Shown here: in pieces, positions 1 through 11,566 of the stretch
Position numbering within the stretch: the first letter of the stretch is position 1
Layout of the letters: the number at the start of each line of letters is the position of its first letter
NCBI GenBank assembly: GCA_030761205.1
Contig: JAULJL010000001.1
Span: 35,969,145 to 36,033,144 of the forward strand
Length of the DNA stretch: 64,000 nucleotides
Direction: 5' to 3'
Source of the DNA: Fremontodendron californicum
Lineage: Eukaryota > Streptophyta > Magnoliopsida > Malvales > Malvaceae
Translations under genes and position numbers: made by a program
Notes under the pieces: generated by a model
Database searches by the model: none
What the model was told of the DNA's origin: nothing
Seen by the model: the letters and a program-made list of their open reading frames with translations, nothing else

Positions 1-1608
1 ACATTTGGGTAGACTGGAAATTTAATTTGAAATATTATCTCTGTGGGAAAATAATAGGTAGGATGATTCTTATAGATGAAAAACAAATAAAATTAAACTA
101 AATTTGAAAATGATAAGTAATGGGTATCTGACAATTTTCTAAATCCCGTTAATGGAATTTAAAAACTTCATTAATGGTGTATAAGAATATTTTTTCATAA
201 ACTTATAAATCTAGTTGTCTTGTTGAATTAATCATCCATTCAAAAGTTTTACTATTTTTGAGTAGTTTTGATGTTTCACTAACGGACATTTTCTAATTCA
301 AAATATGACAAATACATAGTCTTTGGCATCTATTATTAGGCCTTAATTATTTTTTTATAGGAATTGCAGTATCTTCCTCGAGGTTAAAATGATTGTCCCT
401 TCAATATTTTCCACAAAAGAGAGGTTAATTTAATAGAGGGATCCTATAAGATTAATGCATGTTGATATCTATGAGATTTTATGGTCTGATCACTTATAAT
501 ATAAGTCCAATTCAGGTTCCGATTGAGACATAATATGGTCTCTTTCAACTAAGGTAAAGAAAATAAGAAATTGATACTTTTCAGTAGAATTGATAATTTT
601 TAACATGATATGAAAAAAGTAATTAAAATTCGACACAAAACATGATACAACATAAAAAAAACACGAACACGACAATATTACACAAACATATTAAAATTTA
701 TATAAAACGAATTATTAACGTATAAAAATTATACGATTATAAAACAAAAAAAAAAAAAACACGATATAGAATACACGTCTAACTTTCAGCAAAAGCAAAC
801 AGAATTATTATGGATTAAGACTTTGGCCACAAGAATCCCCTATTTTTTACTTTCAATGCTTTGATGATGGAGATTTTTGGGTGCCCATCCAATCCAAATG
901 CCTCCTCACTTTTGGGATATGAAACAAAGGAACAAGCAATGCTTCCTCTCTTGTTTGCAAGCTTCAATATTAAGCCAAACTTGTCTTGGTTTCATACATG
1001 AAATCTTTCAAAAAAAAGAGAAGAAAAGCAAGAACTGTTTGTAGTAGTGACTATAGTGATTATAGTTTCCAAACATTAAAATGAGAGTGAAAAAACAAAA
1101 GTAGGGAAAACTTATATGATTTTGCCTTTATGTTTCTCTTTTTTCCTTCTTTTCTAGAGTCTAACATGCTTGGTTGCAGCATCTTTTTACCCACCCCCAA
1201 CAAGAAAAATAAGTCTCCTACCTTAATCACAAGTCATGATAGTCCTTTTTTTCCTTTCAGCTACCACTAATCTATGTACTAGGGAGGGCAAAGCATGAGA
1301 AAACCCTAATATATCAAGATCCTGTAACATTCTAATATATATATATATATAACCCTATTGAATTCTTTTTCCTTTGGAGTCAATCTCCTTTTTGACTCTA
1401 GAGCATTTTATAACGATATAGAAACATCAAACATATAACTTTGATCCGACTAATGACATGTTTATATGAGGGACTAGAACCGGCATAAGGCATCCGGAAG
1501 CTTATTCTTAGCGAAAGGATTGCGCGAAATTATGGGTACATTATACTCTTGATGAACTTCACAAGCTACTTGGGACATAATGCTTTGGATTCTCCACAAT
1601 ATTCTTTA
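1..1608. other. AT-rich intergenic DNA, no gene seen
   Basis: I see no supported coding exon or RNA gene here. There are A-rich runs and a short TA microsatellite near 1336-1351. The stretch lies downstream of the PIN-like remnant that is read on the minus strand. Confidence 0.5.
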
Positions 1609-2453
1609 TTAGGAGTTGTCTGTTTTTGATTTTCTTCCTTTCATCATTATGCCTAAAAGTATGTAATACAGAAGAGTTACAGGCAATGAAACCAACATGC
1701 CAAAGATAACCCTGCAAGAACATAAGTGCATCAATTTGTTACTCATGTAATGTCAACATCCTATAATTGAAAAACCTAAAATACAGCATGCAGATTTAAA
1801 GGACTTGAGAAAAATGAGACATCAAAAAATACCAACAAAAATTTAAAAGATGTTGGGTACTTTCTGGTTTTAACTTTTAACTCACCCTGTGCTCAAAATG
1901 TCAGGATGCAAACCGTATTCCCTGGCAAAAACAAATGGTACAATCCCTTGGGGAAGTGCTGCCTGAGATTTAAGTAGTTTCAAACAATATTGTTTCAAAC
2001 AAAGGCTAATCAATATTCATCTACCATGTAATAAAACACATCCAATCTTGTTACCTGTACTATGGCAGCATGTAGTTTTGCTCCTTTTAATCCCATGGCA
2101 ATCGACGCGGTGGACATTATTACAGGGCCACAAAGGAAACGAATCACCATCCCCATTGTTGCTCTTTTTGTACAACAGGCAATAATCCTAGGCTGAAGTG
2201 CCATGAATAACCCTGCATGCAATATCAGTCTGATTATCATCCAGGATATTTTTGGATTGAAATTTCTACTGCTACAATTGTGGTCCAAAATACATGTGCC
2301 AGAGAAAAATAAGTGTTGCAATGCTAATTAACCAAAGCGAGTGAAAGGGAGAAGAAAACTCAAGTACCTAAACTGAACATTGCCATCACAAGGCCTGCAT
2401 CCGAAATTATTTTTATTTAATATTTCACCAAACTTGGCATCCCTACATTCCAC
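1609..2453 (-). pseudogene. PIN-type auxin efflux carrier, 3' part, broken
   Basis: Intact PIN proteins are membrane carriers that export or redistribute auxin. Four C-terminal exons can be traced on the minus strand: 2453-2368, 2212-2055, 1962-1886 and 1711-1609, all with GT-AG borders. They encode the conserved end of the transporter domain, recognisable from [45 protein letters not shown] and a final YYILLG-type helix, with the natural stop TAA at 1609-1611. The first traced exon carries an in-frame TAA at 2417-2419, where family members have a codon, probably serine, before the IKIISDAG-like motif. I do not see the large 5' exon or central loop. The next upstream intron holds a CACTA-like sequence. 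The short loop and sequence recall the PIN5/PIN8 group, but that is inference. A real in-frame stop means this copy cannot make a full carrier. Confidence 0.8.
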
Positions 2454-2558
2454 CTGCACAACCCATGAGATTAATAAATCAAAGCTTTTAGCTGCCTTAA
2501 GTCCTGGATCAACTTATTTAGCTTAAGATCAACTAAGGTTTCTTCTTACTGTTTTTAA

Positions 2559-2990
2559 CACTACAAAATATAGAGGAATTGGGGACGATCAAAATCGTCT
2601 CCAAAAGTTGAAAAATCGTCTCCAAAAGTTTTAAGGACGGTCTAAATCGTCCCCAACACCATCCTCTAAAACCATGTCTCCGAAAAATTTAGGGGACGAA
2701 TGTTCACAAATCGTCCCCATAATTAAGGACGACATTCGTCCCCAAAGCTTTGGGGACAATAATTGTCACTAAACTGATAAAAGATGTCAAAACTCTTTAA
2801 GGACGTTTTTGCCTCTAAATATTTTTTTGGAGACGACTGATGTCCCCAAAAATAACATGATTAAGTATAGAAATTTCTTTTTAAGGACGACACACGTCCC
2901 CAAATATAATGTATTGGAGACGCTTATGTCCCCATAAAGCATTGGGGACGTCAGACGTCTCCAATTATAGTATTAATTGTAAAAATGTGG
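2559..2990. mobile_element. CACTA-like non-autonomous element (right end uncertain)
   Basis: The left terminus begins CACTACAAAATATAGAGG, the hallmark start of CACTA transposons. It is followed by many short subterminal repeats in both orientations (GGGGACGA / TCGTCCCC and TTAAGGACG variants) up to about 2960. The right end is degraded; the best candidate is TTGTAAAAATGTGG near 2977-2990. There is no coding capacity. It lies upstream of the traced PIN-like exons. Confidence 0.6.
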
Positions 2991-4277
2991 ATCCAGGTGT
3001 AGGGCCTTTTGTTTTCGGTGTTCATTACTACTGAAAAACATCTGTATATTGCAAGATTGGATTATCACATGGAGTGTGACTATGCAAACTAGATGAAACC
3101 ATTCAACGTCTAGAATAAATTCAAACTACAAGAGTGGGAAGATGTAATTTATAAACAAGCACTGTTAATGTACATAAAAAATTCCACTACATAGCCAAAA
3201 TTATTTCAACCCAGATATTAATATATTCCGCAGAATGTATTCAACAAAAGATTTACACAACAGGTCTCTCCTTTAACAGACAGACGACAGCCTTGCCACC
3301 ACCTACATGCGAGCGTCCACCCCCCACTTCATTCATGGTTCTTTTATTGGGGCAGGCTTGACAAAGGAGAAGTCATCTTCATTTTTCGCTTCTACATTGT
3401 AGGTTTCACTTATTTCAGTTGCTTGCTCATCATGATGCACTCTTATTATTAAATGTTTGATCATGTGGGTGACAATGGTTCGGCTTCAAGATCAGACATG
3501 TCATGATCCCAAAATGCTAAATTAAAGACAAAAACATCATAAATAGTGAAAGACAACGAAACCCTGAACCTTAATGCTTGCATCCTTTTAGTCAAATCTA
3601 ATAACTCATTGCTTCAGTCATTTCTCAAATTCTTATTCTAAAGTCTATTGCATGATATACCTTCCTCTGCTAACCATATACCACACCAGTAAACAGATTC
3701 ACTGAAGGAGACATACTGAGATTGAGATTGCTAGTTCTGAGCATTTTTTTATGATGCTAAAGTACAATGAGACTTTTAAGGATAATTTCAAGCAGAAACT
3801 AACTTATCATGTCATCTCCCATTATGCCAATCGACTAACATGCTCCAAAACTAAATAATGAGCATGTAAACTTTGCAAATATATGGATCAAGATAAAATA
3901 TAAAGTCTAGGAAACATACTGGAATGACATGAGTTGTGGTAAACATACTAGGCAGATAGCTAGACCATCTTTCTCACAAATCCCATGCTATTGATTATAC
4001 TTGAGCTGAAAGTAGCATCAACACCAAATGCTGCAATCACAAACAGAGAAACTTAAACGTAAAAAAACAAATATAGCCATTAAAGATGCGAATGAGAAAC
4101 CAGCTGAAGCATATGTAAAACACATTAAAATGTTTGACCAAAATAATGTTGTAGTGATATAGCAATAAACTCAAAAGGGGAATTATCAAGCTAGATACTA
4201 ACAGCCATCACAATGGTTATTGTGACAAGAAGGAAAATGCTATAATAAAATAATATAGCCAAAAGATGCAAAGATAC
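2991..4277. other. Gene-poor stretch with possible exon debris
   Basis: No complete gene is visible. On the minus strand, about 3337-3440 reads as an open C-terminal-like segment rich in Asp/Glu that ends FVKPAPIKEP and a stop. About 3970-4030 contains another short open exon-like piece. Neither could be assigned. They may be further remnants of the gene-fragment series that continues to the right. Confidence 0.3.
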
Positions 4278-4735
4278 CAGCATTCTTGACAAAACCCTTC
4301 CATTTTTCTGCATCCTTCACATTCATGATCAGGTGCTCTGGTGCATATAGATTTGAGAAGGAGATTGCCTAAAAGAAAATGATCATGAGAAGTTCCATAA
4401 AACAGAATACAAGATATTTTATATGCTTGAATTGTATGATTGCAAGAACCAAATCAGAAAACCAGGGCTAAACATTAGCCAAGTTTTGATGCAATAAAAG
4501 CTTACTCTGAAAAACCTTGATAAATTTTCACCATCTAAAGTTATTGCATGCAAGTTGGGATCAAAATAGATTAGTGTGAGCTCTGAACACCAAGATATGA
4601 AAATGAAAACTAACCTCAACCATTTCACGAGCAAAAACAGTGAAACTATGGCTTAGTGCTTTTAAAGCAAAATCTCCCCTTGCAAGGCTTTGGCACTGTT
4701 TACTAATTATTTTGATGACTTCAAATAAAATTATG
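4278..4735 (-). pseudogene. Histidinol dehydrogenase-like exon fragments
   Basis: Histidinol dehydrogenase carries out the last two oxidations of histidine synthesis in plastids. Two minus-strand exons fit the plant enzyme. The first, about 4735-4625, gives [20 protein letters not shown] followed by [11 protein letters not shown]. The second, 4368-4278, gives [20 protein letters not shown] and then EKW. The exon borders are GT-AG and the order is correct for the family (the segment that leads into the APEHL motif). The following catalytic exons (VFLG, GDYASGTNH and later) are not found downstream, and the N-terminal half is not found upstream. This is therefore a captured or decayed fragment, not a gene. 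Assignment rests on motif recall. Confidence 0.6.
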
Positions 4736-4926
4736 ATATGAGAAAGACACAAAGATGTGCAGACTCAAAAGCGCTGTCAAAACCACACCTTGTTCCTTAA
4801 ACACTTTAAGAAGCATAGATACCTTAGGCCAAGCTATAACAATATCAGATGCATTTGTAATAATGATACGACAAAAAATGAAACAAGCGCTAGTTTCCAA
4901 ATTGATCACTATTTTGCACAAAATAC

Positions 4927-5098
4927 CTCTTTCTTGACAAGTCTCAAGAACTCTTCATGCTCCCTGCTGACTGACTGAAAAAGTAACAGCAAAGAAAGTC
5001 TAGAATCAGAGTATGAGTCATCAAATATAAGATACACATAAAAAGTGTTATTACTGTCAGTCCTTACAGATGAAGAAGCTAAAACAGCTAATGCTCGG
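4927..5098 (-). pseudogene. LETM1-like exon fragments
   Basis: Two very short minus-strand exons, 5098-5068 and 4974-4927, join in frame across a GT-AG intron to read RALAVLASSS then SVSREHEEFLRLVKKE. This closely resembles the C-terminal part of plant LETM1-like mitochondrial cation/proton exchangers. Only about 26 residues remain, with no flanking exons recognisable. It sits between histidinol-dehydrogenase-like and PMD/kinase-like pieces on the same strand, which suggests captured or rearranged gene fragments. The short length keeps confidence moderate. Confidence 0.45.
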
Positions 5099-5531
5099 CT
5101 GTGAAGACCCCAAAGTCGATGTATGTTATTACTTGCAGCAGAGGTAGAATGAGCTCAACCTTTGGAATCCAATGCATAGGAAATAAACGTGTAAGTGAAG
5201 AAGTAAGCGAAGAAGTGATGATCAAGCAGCTATAACAAACTTTATATACTGATTGAAGATAGCTGCTATGAATATATTATGCCTTTGGATCTTAAAACTG
5301 CAGCTACCTAACTCTTAAATGTGTAATTTAAAATTGGAATATGAAAATCAATTATAATTTTTTATTGTAAATAAGAAATATAATAAACTTCACAATGGCT
5401 AGAAATTAATTATGAGTTACTATTTTGTAATATGTTTTTCAAATCTGTAAGTAAGTTTTATCCTATGGCCTAATTTCAGTAAGAAAGAAAATGAATTTGG
5501 CAATGAGCAGATAAATGTCCATGTCTAAATC

Positions 5532-5738
5532 TTAATGATAGCAATTGAGATAAAAGTTCGGAAGTATGGTATAGGTACCTAGCAAGCGGACAAGATGCTT
5601 GTGATGCAATCGGTTGATGATGGTAAGCTCAGCCAAGAAAACTGCTAGAAGAAGAAGTTGCAGCTGATGGAAGTGGATTAGGCATGGGAGCACAAGCACT
5701 AAATCTTTCCCATAAGCACATTTGAATGAAGAAAACAT
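5532..5738 (-). pseudogene. Receptor-kinase-like fragment joined to PMD C-terminus
   Basis: On the minus strand, immediately after the frameshifted end of the PMD pseudogene, one frame reads FLAELTIINRLHHKHLVRLL and then a GT donor. This matches subdomains III-IV of plant receptor-like kinases (the ELxIINRLxHKxLVRLxG pattern). Only about 22 residues resemble a kinase. The other frame across the same bases continues the PMD tail. The apparent fusion may be chance overlap or a captured exon. Confidence 0.35.
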
Positions 5739-8228
5739 CGATGTATGTCAAAATTTTATACCGACCAGCTGATGTTTCAGTCTTGGAATGATACAAGTCT
5801 AACCGCTTATAAAAAAAAATCCCAAATAGAATGGAGCTAAAGAGAATCGCATACCTTTAGCAATCTTAATAGCTACAGGGATGACGGCTGGACTGATTCC
5901 ATCATCAGGACATCCCGGAAAGACATGTCGAGCTAGCCACATAATCAACAATGTTTCCAATTTATATTTATGATAAGGAAACTCAGGAGAGCTATCTTCA
6001 CCTTTTCTGGGATGGAACTTATGGTGAAACATACCAATCCAATTGGAGAATCGAGCAACCTTTGATTTCTCGGGCTCATTTTTTAGCAAATCACAGAAGA
6101 AGTTACGAATTTGTCCCTCCTCTTCAGATAACTCAAGAGAACAAATATCATGCTTCCCAAGACATGGAAGCTCAAGAAGGATACGTATATCCTCGCGAGT
6201 AAAAGTGAACTCTCCCCAAGCAGTAATCATCGTGTGAGAAAAAGTACTCCATCTTGCAAGAATAGCACGCCACACGTCTATTCTCCTTTCTCTGTGAATG
6301 TAAAGTCGGGAAGTGACTCGCACAACATCAAACACTCCCGCTGAAGAAAGAATTTTTGCATAAGCAGGTTTCTCTATAACTTTATTCACCCAACTTTCTC
6401 AACCTTGAACAGGTTGTGAATTCGAGCCGATCTTAGTTACCGAAAGCGGGAATTCTTGATGCTCAAACCTGAACTTCAGAACAGAATCAACTGGAATATA
6501 AAGTCTACAACCCTATCGCGGTTTAGAACCAATGCTTTGCCAAGAATAACCAGCAGAAGCAGTTCACTACAAGAGGACGGACTTTTACCGACGGAATTTT
6601 TCGTCGATAAAAGTTCGAATTCCGTCGGTAAAGACTATTACCGACGAAAATTTCCGTCGAAAATTTCCGTCGGTAATTTTTAAGTCGGTGATACTATTTC
6701 CGTCGGGAATAAAATTACCGTCGGTAAAAGTATTACCGATGGATTATTTCTGACGGAATTTTCCTTATTAGCCACGGAATTTTTCGTCGCTAAAAAGTAT
6801 TAGAGACGGAATTTAAATTTAATAATTAATTTTATTTATTATTTATATATTAATTTTATTATGGAAATTTAAATTTAATATATATAGTTTAATATATTAA
6901 ATTTTATTTATATATAATTTTATATATATATAATTTTATAAAATTATAATAAGTTAATTAAAAATTAAAAATTATATTAAGTTAATTTTATATATTAAAT
7001 TATAATTATAATAAATTAATTATTATAAGTTTGACTTAATTTTTACAGAAAAAAAGAAAAAAAAAGGAGGAAAAAGTAAAAAAAAAAAAGAAAAGGAGTT
7101 AAATAAGTTTGACTTAATTTGTACAGACGGAATTTTTGACTTTTACCGATGAAAATTCTGTCGCTAATTTTTTTGAAAATTTTAGTTTTCTGCCAAAAAA
7201 ATAAGCCTTTATAAATTCTCGCCTAAATATTACTGACGGAAATTTCGTCTGTAATAGTTATTTCCGGCGGAATTCCGTCGGCAATAGTATTTTCGACGAA
7301 AATTCTGTCGATAAAAGTTGTTTCATAAATAAAATGTTTTTTTTTTTCAAAAAAATTATTTATATAAAAAAAAAAAACAATTACTAAAAGAAAATTTTTG
7401 TCAACTATTTAGCGACAGAAAATTTTGTGGCTAATAAGGTTATTAGCCACGGAATTTTCCGTCGCTAATGCATTACCGACGGAATTTAATTTTCTAGATA
7501 TTTAAATTGAATTATATAAATAATAAATTAAAGTAATTATTAAAAAAAAATTTCGTCGCTCAAACTTATTACCGACAGAATTTAATTTTCTAGATATTTA
7601 AATTGAATTATATAAATAATATATAAAAGTAATTATTAAAAGAAAAATTCCGTCGCTAATACTTTGTAGCGACGAAATTTAATTTTCGGTTTAATTTTTT
7701 TTATTTATTTATAAAAATTCGTGTTTTTTTTTATCGACGAAAAATTTCGTCGGTAATAATCCTCATTCCGTCAGTAATACTTTGGTGGGAACCAATTAGA
7801 TTCCCGCCAAAGTATTACCAACGACATTGTCGAAAAATTTCGTCGGTAATGTTCATAAATTTCATCGGTAATAGTCAAAAACATTAACGACGGAATTTGT
7901 CGGTAATGCTCGAAATTCCATCGGTGAATCTATTTATTACCGACGGAATAAATCCGTCGGTAATTCGACGTTCTCTTGTAGTTGTTGAATAAGTAGAAAT
8001 TTCCTTATCATGCACTTGCTCCCAGAAGCGTTCTTCTCCTTCTTCTTTAATAATTTGATCGGACCAGATCTCAGGAACAAAAGGAGGCACAAGATCTCTT
8101 CCCATGCGAATATGAATTTTTTTACCAACAGGAGCTAATGAAACAGAGTCATCAAAAACGATATCTTTTCTCTTCTTCATAGGAGCCCGAGCAGCGCGAG
8201 AAGGATATCCGTAATTGATCTTGACCAT
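5690..8228 (-). pseudogene. Plant mobile domain (PMD) protein gene, split by a CACTA element
   Basis: The PMD is a plant domain found in transposon-derived and MAIN/MAIL-type proteins. The 5' part (ATG at 8226-8228) encodes a basic, KKRK-containing leader and ends at the CACTA insertion. The 3' part below 6564 encodes the PMD core: WRAILARWSTFSHTMITAWG, GEFTFTREDIRILLELPCLG and MWLARHVFPGCPDDG are visible, ending AIKIAKGMRFSLAP. Removing the element plus one GTT copy keeps the same frame across the junction. Two stops follow (a TAG, and a TGA just before ESWVNKV). A run of nine T near 5810 then shifts the frame, and the PMD tail (SAGRYKILTYIDVFFIQMCL, then WERF) continues in another frame. 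This is a decayed transposon-derived gene. Confidence 0.75.
6565..7983. mobile_element. CACTA non-autonomous element, 1419 bp, GTT target duplication
   Basis: The ends are CACTACAAGAGGACG at the left and CTCTTGTAGTT at the right, where the expected last G has become T. A 3-bp duplication GTT flanks it at 6562-6564 and 7984-7986, as expected for CACTA elements. Both ends carry arrays of ACCGACGGAATTTT / AATTTCCGTCGGT-type subterminal repeats. The AT-rich core has no coding capacity. It interrupts a PMD-type reading frame. Confidence 0.9.
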
Positions 8229-8635
8229 AATGAAAAAGAATACCTACAGAATCAAAAAAAAAAAAAAAAAAAATCAGATAAGTGTTTATTCATATACATG
8301 ATTGAGTGTGAATCTAAAGTGGTTGTCTCATGTTGTTCTAATCTGGAAGTTCGGCCATGGTGCTTTGCTAATATCTTCAAAAAAATTGACGTCTTGGTTG
8401 AAGAGATTGGTAAGGTGACTTTCCAGAATTTATTTCGTGAAGCTCAATGGAATTGTGGACTGTGTAGCAAAAGATGGGGTTGAATGAGCTAACATGTTTA
8501 CTGAATGGTGGTGATTTATTTTCTTTATTCCTGAACTTGTTTTTGGTCCCTGACTTGTTAAGGTGTTTTGTTCTGTTAGTTAACCAGGACTTTAACTTTG
8601 GCTGTAATCTCGAAGGTTTTACCTAGAGGTGGCAA

Positions 8636-8894
8636 AATGAACCCGAACCCGAAAACCCGCCCAGAAAAACCCGAACCCGAACCCGCCCAAACCCGATTTG
8701 ACCAAAAAGTCAAAAACCCAAACCCGGAAAAACCCGAACCCGAATGGGCCCGAACCCGAATGGACCCGAACCTGAATGGGCCCGAACCCGAATGGACCCG
8801 AACCCGAATGAACCCGAACCCAAATGGACCCGAACCCGAATGAGCACGAACCCTAATGGACCCGAACCCGAGACCGGCCCGAACCCGAACCCGA
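8636..8894 (+). repeat. Left GAACCCGAATGG array of the hAT element
   Basis: This is a tandem array of degenerate GAACCCGAATGGGCCC / GGACCCGAACCCGAAT units. The matching array at about 9944-10138 has the same orientation on the + strand, not the inverted orientation expected for mirrored transposon ends. Confidence 0.85.
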
Positions 8895-9494
8895 ATTTAA
8901 TACTAAAAATAAAAATAATCAAATTGCAATTAATTAATTTTTTTTAAAGCAATAACTTTAATTATTAATTTTATTCTAATTTTTTTAAATAATTTAATTA
9001 AAATTTAAAATTTAAAATTTAATATATTATATATATATATGACGATGAAATAATAATTTTATCAAAAAGTAAATTATATTTTGTTATTATAAGTTATAAC
9101 TTTAACGTCTCATATCATGATGAATTTACAATCTAAATATTTTAAATTCTTAAAAATTTTAGAGATGTGAAAAAAAATTTGACAATAATTCAATTATTCT
9201 TTAAGGGTAAAAAAATTTGACAATAATTCAATTATTTTGGCCTTTTGGGTTATACTTATACGGTTAGGTTAGAGTGAGTTTAATTGGATTATGGCTTTCA
9301 TGGGATTTTATTTTAGCGGGTGGGTTTAATGGGGTATTGAGTTTTATGGCCTTTTGGTTTTGGGTATGTTTATTATATATTAATAAATAATCATATTAAT
9401 TATATATTTATTATGTATAATTTAAATATAAATTATATTTTTTTAGTACTACTTTATAATTTATACTTTATACTGATGAAAAAAATATAAGTAC

Positions 9495-9531
<37 letters not shown>

Positions 9532-9943
9532 TGACTATAAGCATAAAATTTTTGCATTTTATAAGTATATAAACGAATAGATGAAGGTCAAAATTTATTT
9601 TTAAAAGTTTTTTATTTTATAGTGAATATAAATTATAATGTATTTATATTTTGAAATTCGAGTTCATCAAATCAATTATTTTAAATATCAATATGATTAA
9701 TTTATAATATATCATATTTTTTTATAATAAATTATTTCAAAATTTGATTTTATATAACAAATTAATTTCTTATTCTTTTGGTGCTAACAAATATTAATTT
9801 TAAAAAATAAATATAATTAAAAATATCATATAATAACAAAAGTATAAAAATAATAATAAATTAATAATTTGTTTTTAGATATAAATATTTAAATTACGTA
9901 AAAATGATTACATCTAATATAAAATAAAATGATGTAAAACATA

Positions 9944-10138
9944 CCTGAACCCAGACCAAACCCGAACCCAGACCGAACCCGAACCCGAATGGGCCCGAAC
10001 CCGAATGAGCCCGAACCCGAATGGGCCCGAACACGAATGATCCCGAACCCGAATGAGCCCGAATGGACCCGAACCCGAATGAGCCCGAACCCGAATGAAT
10101 CCGAACCCAAATGAACCCGACCCGAACCCGCCCGAACC
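9944..10138 (+). repeat. Right GAACCCGAATGG array of the hAT element
   Basis: This is the second array of the CCCGAACCCGAATG unit, reading in the same + strand direction as the left array. It ends just inside the right terminal repeat. Confidence 0.85.
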
Positions 10139-10213
10139 CGCCCAATTGCCACCTCTAGTTTTACCCCTTGGGTGGATTCCTCTTTGATCAATAAAATCTT
10201 TTAATTAGCAAAA

Positions 10214-10222
<9 letters not shown>

Positions 10223-10252
<30 letters not shown>

Positions 10253-10316
10253 TACATACTTTACATTGTCTTTACTAAAAAAAAAAAATTGTTAATTTTT
10301 TATTATTATCGCTTGT

Positions 10317-10347
<31 letters not shown>

Positions 10348-10452
10348 TAGTTTTATACTTGCTGGCACAATACCACATGGAATAACACATAAAATAGCTT
10401 TCAAATTTGACTCATATCTGCTATCAAATCAACTTTTATTTCATCCAACTAA

Positions 10453-10506
<54 letters not shown>

Positions 10507-11560
10507 CTTTTCCAATGCAATTACAGGAGAATAACCCTTTATTTTACAATCTTTAACTTCTAAGATGAGTACGAAACACCCTACATGAAATAACAGAAGA
10601 GTAATCTTTAATTCCTACAATATTGCTGTTGCACTCCTATTTTGTCGGGCGTAACATCGTTGCTGCACCCCTATTTTTTTTTTTGGAATGCAATACACAA
10701 CTCAATTTTTTTTTTAAAAGAAAATAAAACAAACAGAAAAAATACCAAGATTTTAAAAGTTCTTCATATTTTTCAAAAAAAAAAAAAAATTACTTGATCA
10801 AAGAGGATTCAAAGAACTTTGAGACAAATCAAACTTCAAACTTTGAGAGAAATCAGGCTTCTAGTTTACTTTGAATTAAAATATTGTCTCAAAACAACTC
10901 TCAATTTATAAGTCTTGGAGAATCAAAATTCTTAATGATAAATATGTACTTATCTTATAGGCTTGATCTTATCAATGTTTCTTTATTAAAATATTCTATT
11001 TTATTCTAAAAAAATAATAATTTAATGTTTGCTTGTTTAAACAATTTTATTATGATTATAAAAAAAAAAAAAAAAAACTTATGTAAGATCTTCATCTGCC
11101 TAAGAAACTCTAAATTTGAAGCATAGAGTTTGACTTCTAATCTCTTTGGTAGCGAACCTTTTTAAAAAATTTAAGACAGCAGGTTGCAGGTCTAATCTAT
11201 TAGCAATTAAGTTCCATTAATTTTTCATCCAAAAAAAAAAGTTCCATTAATTTTATATTTGGTTTTAGTAATAGAAATTAGAAAGCCAAGCCTAGTCTTG
11301 TCATCATTCTGTATTTCATGTTTTATGTCTTGAGAATTACAACAATAAGTCAAAATTGCCTAATAGCTGAGAAAGATTTTGGAAAGACCGATGCTAGGTC
11401 AAGTCCAGTCTATGGATTGTAATATTTAGTTACGTTGGGAGTTACTTTTAGACCCATTATTTCTTTACAGGTTTTAGGAGCTTCTTACACTTTCCACCAT
11501 CTTGAATAATGTGTCACACACGATTTTCCTTCTCACTTTGTTACATCAAACATGACACTT
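10223..11560. other. AT-rich spacer with TA microsatellites
   Basis: No gene is seen. It contains TA dinucleotide runs at about 10223-10246, 10316-10344 and 10453-10504. A motif near 10625-10695 (TTGCACTCCTATTTTGTCGG and following) recurs in diverged form near 12300-12440. Confidence 0.55.
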
Positions 11561-11566
11561 CGTAGA

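Larger units (their letters stand above)
8625..10157. mobile_element. hAT-type non-autonomous element, 1533 bp, 8-bp target duplication
   Basis: The terminal inverted repeats are TAGAGGTGGCAA (left) and TTGCCACCTCTA (right). Exact 8-bp duplications GTTTTACC flank it at 8617-8624 and 10158-10165, which identifies a hAT-class insertion. About 260 bp inside each end is an array built on CCCGAACCCGAATGG-like units. The AT-rich centre has no coding potential and includes a TA microsatellite at 9498-9530. Proline-rich open frames across the arrays are artefacts of the repeat. Confidence 0.92.
8290..10222 (+). mobile_element. LINE 3' end (RNase H-like tail, poly-A), split by a hAT element
   Basis: The segment 8298-8480 encodes a C-terminal RNase H-like piece of a plant LINE: IECESKVVVSCCSNLEVRPW followed by a CFANIFKKIDVLVEEIG-like stretch and a stop. 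A 3' UTR follows to 8624, resumes at 10158 after the inserted hAT element, and ends in ATAAAATCTTTTAATTAGC plus an A run (10210-10222) and TA repeats. The 5' portion is missing, typical of truncated LINE insertions. I did not identify its target duplication. Confidence 0.65.

Noticed and set aside
4755..4978. + strand ORFs over the LETM1/histidinol-dehydrogenase remnants
   Set aside because: They have no recognisable domains and lie opposite better supported minus-strand exons.
8598..8947. Open frames coding PNPNGPEPEW-like repeats, as a proline-rich protein
   Set aside because: They are translations of the hAT subterminal GAACCCGAATGG array, open in several frames on both strands, without gene context.
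10289..10534. 81-aa ORF
   Set aside because: It is composed of Tyr-Ile repeats from a TA microsatellite.
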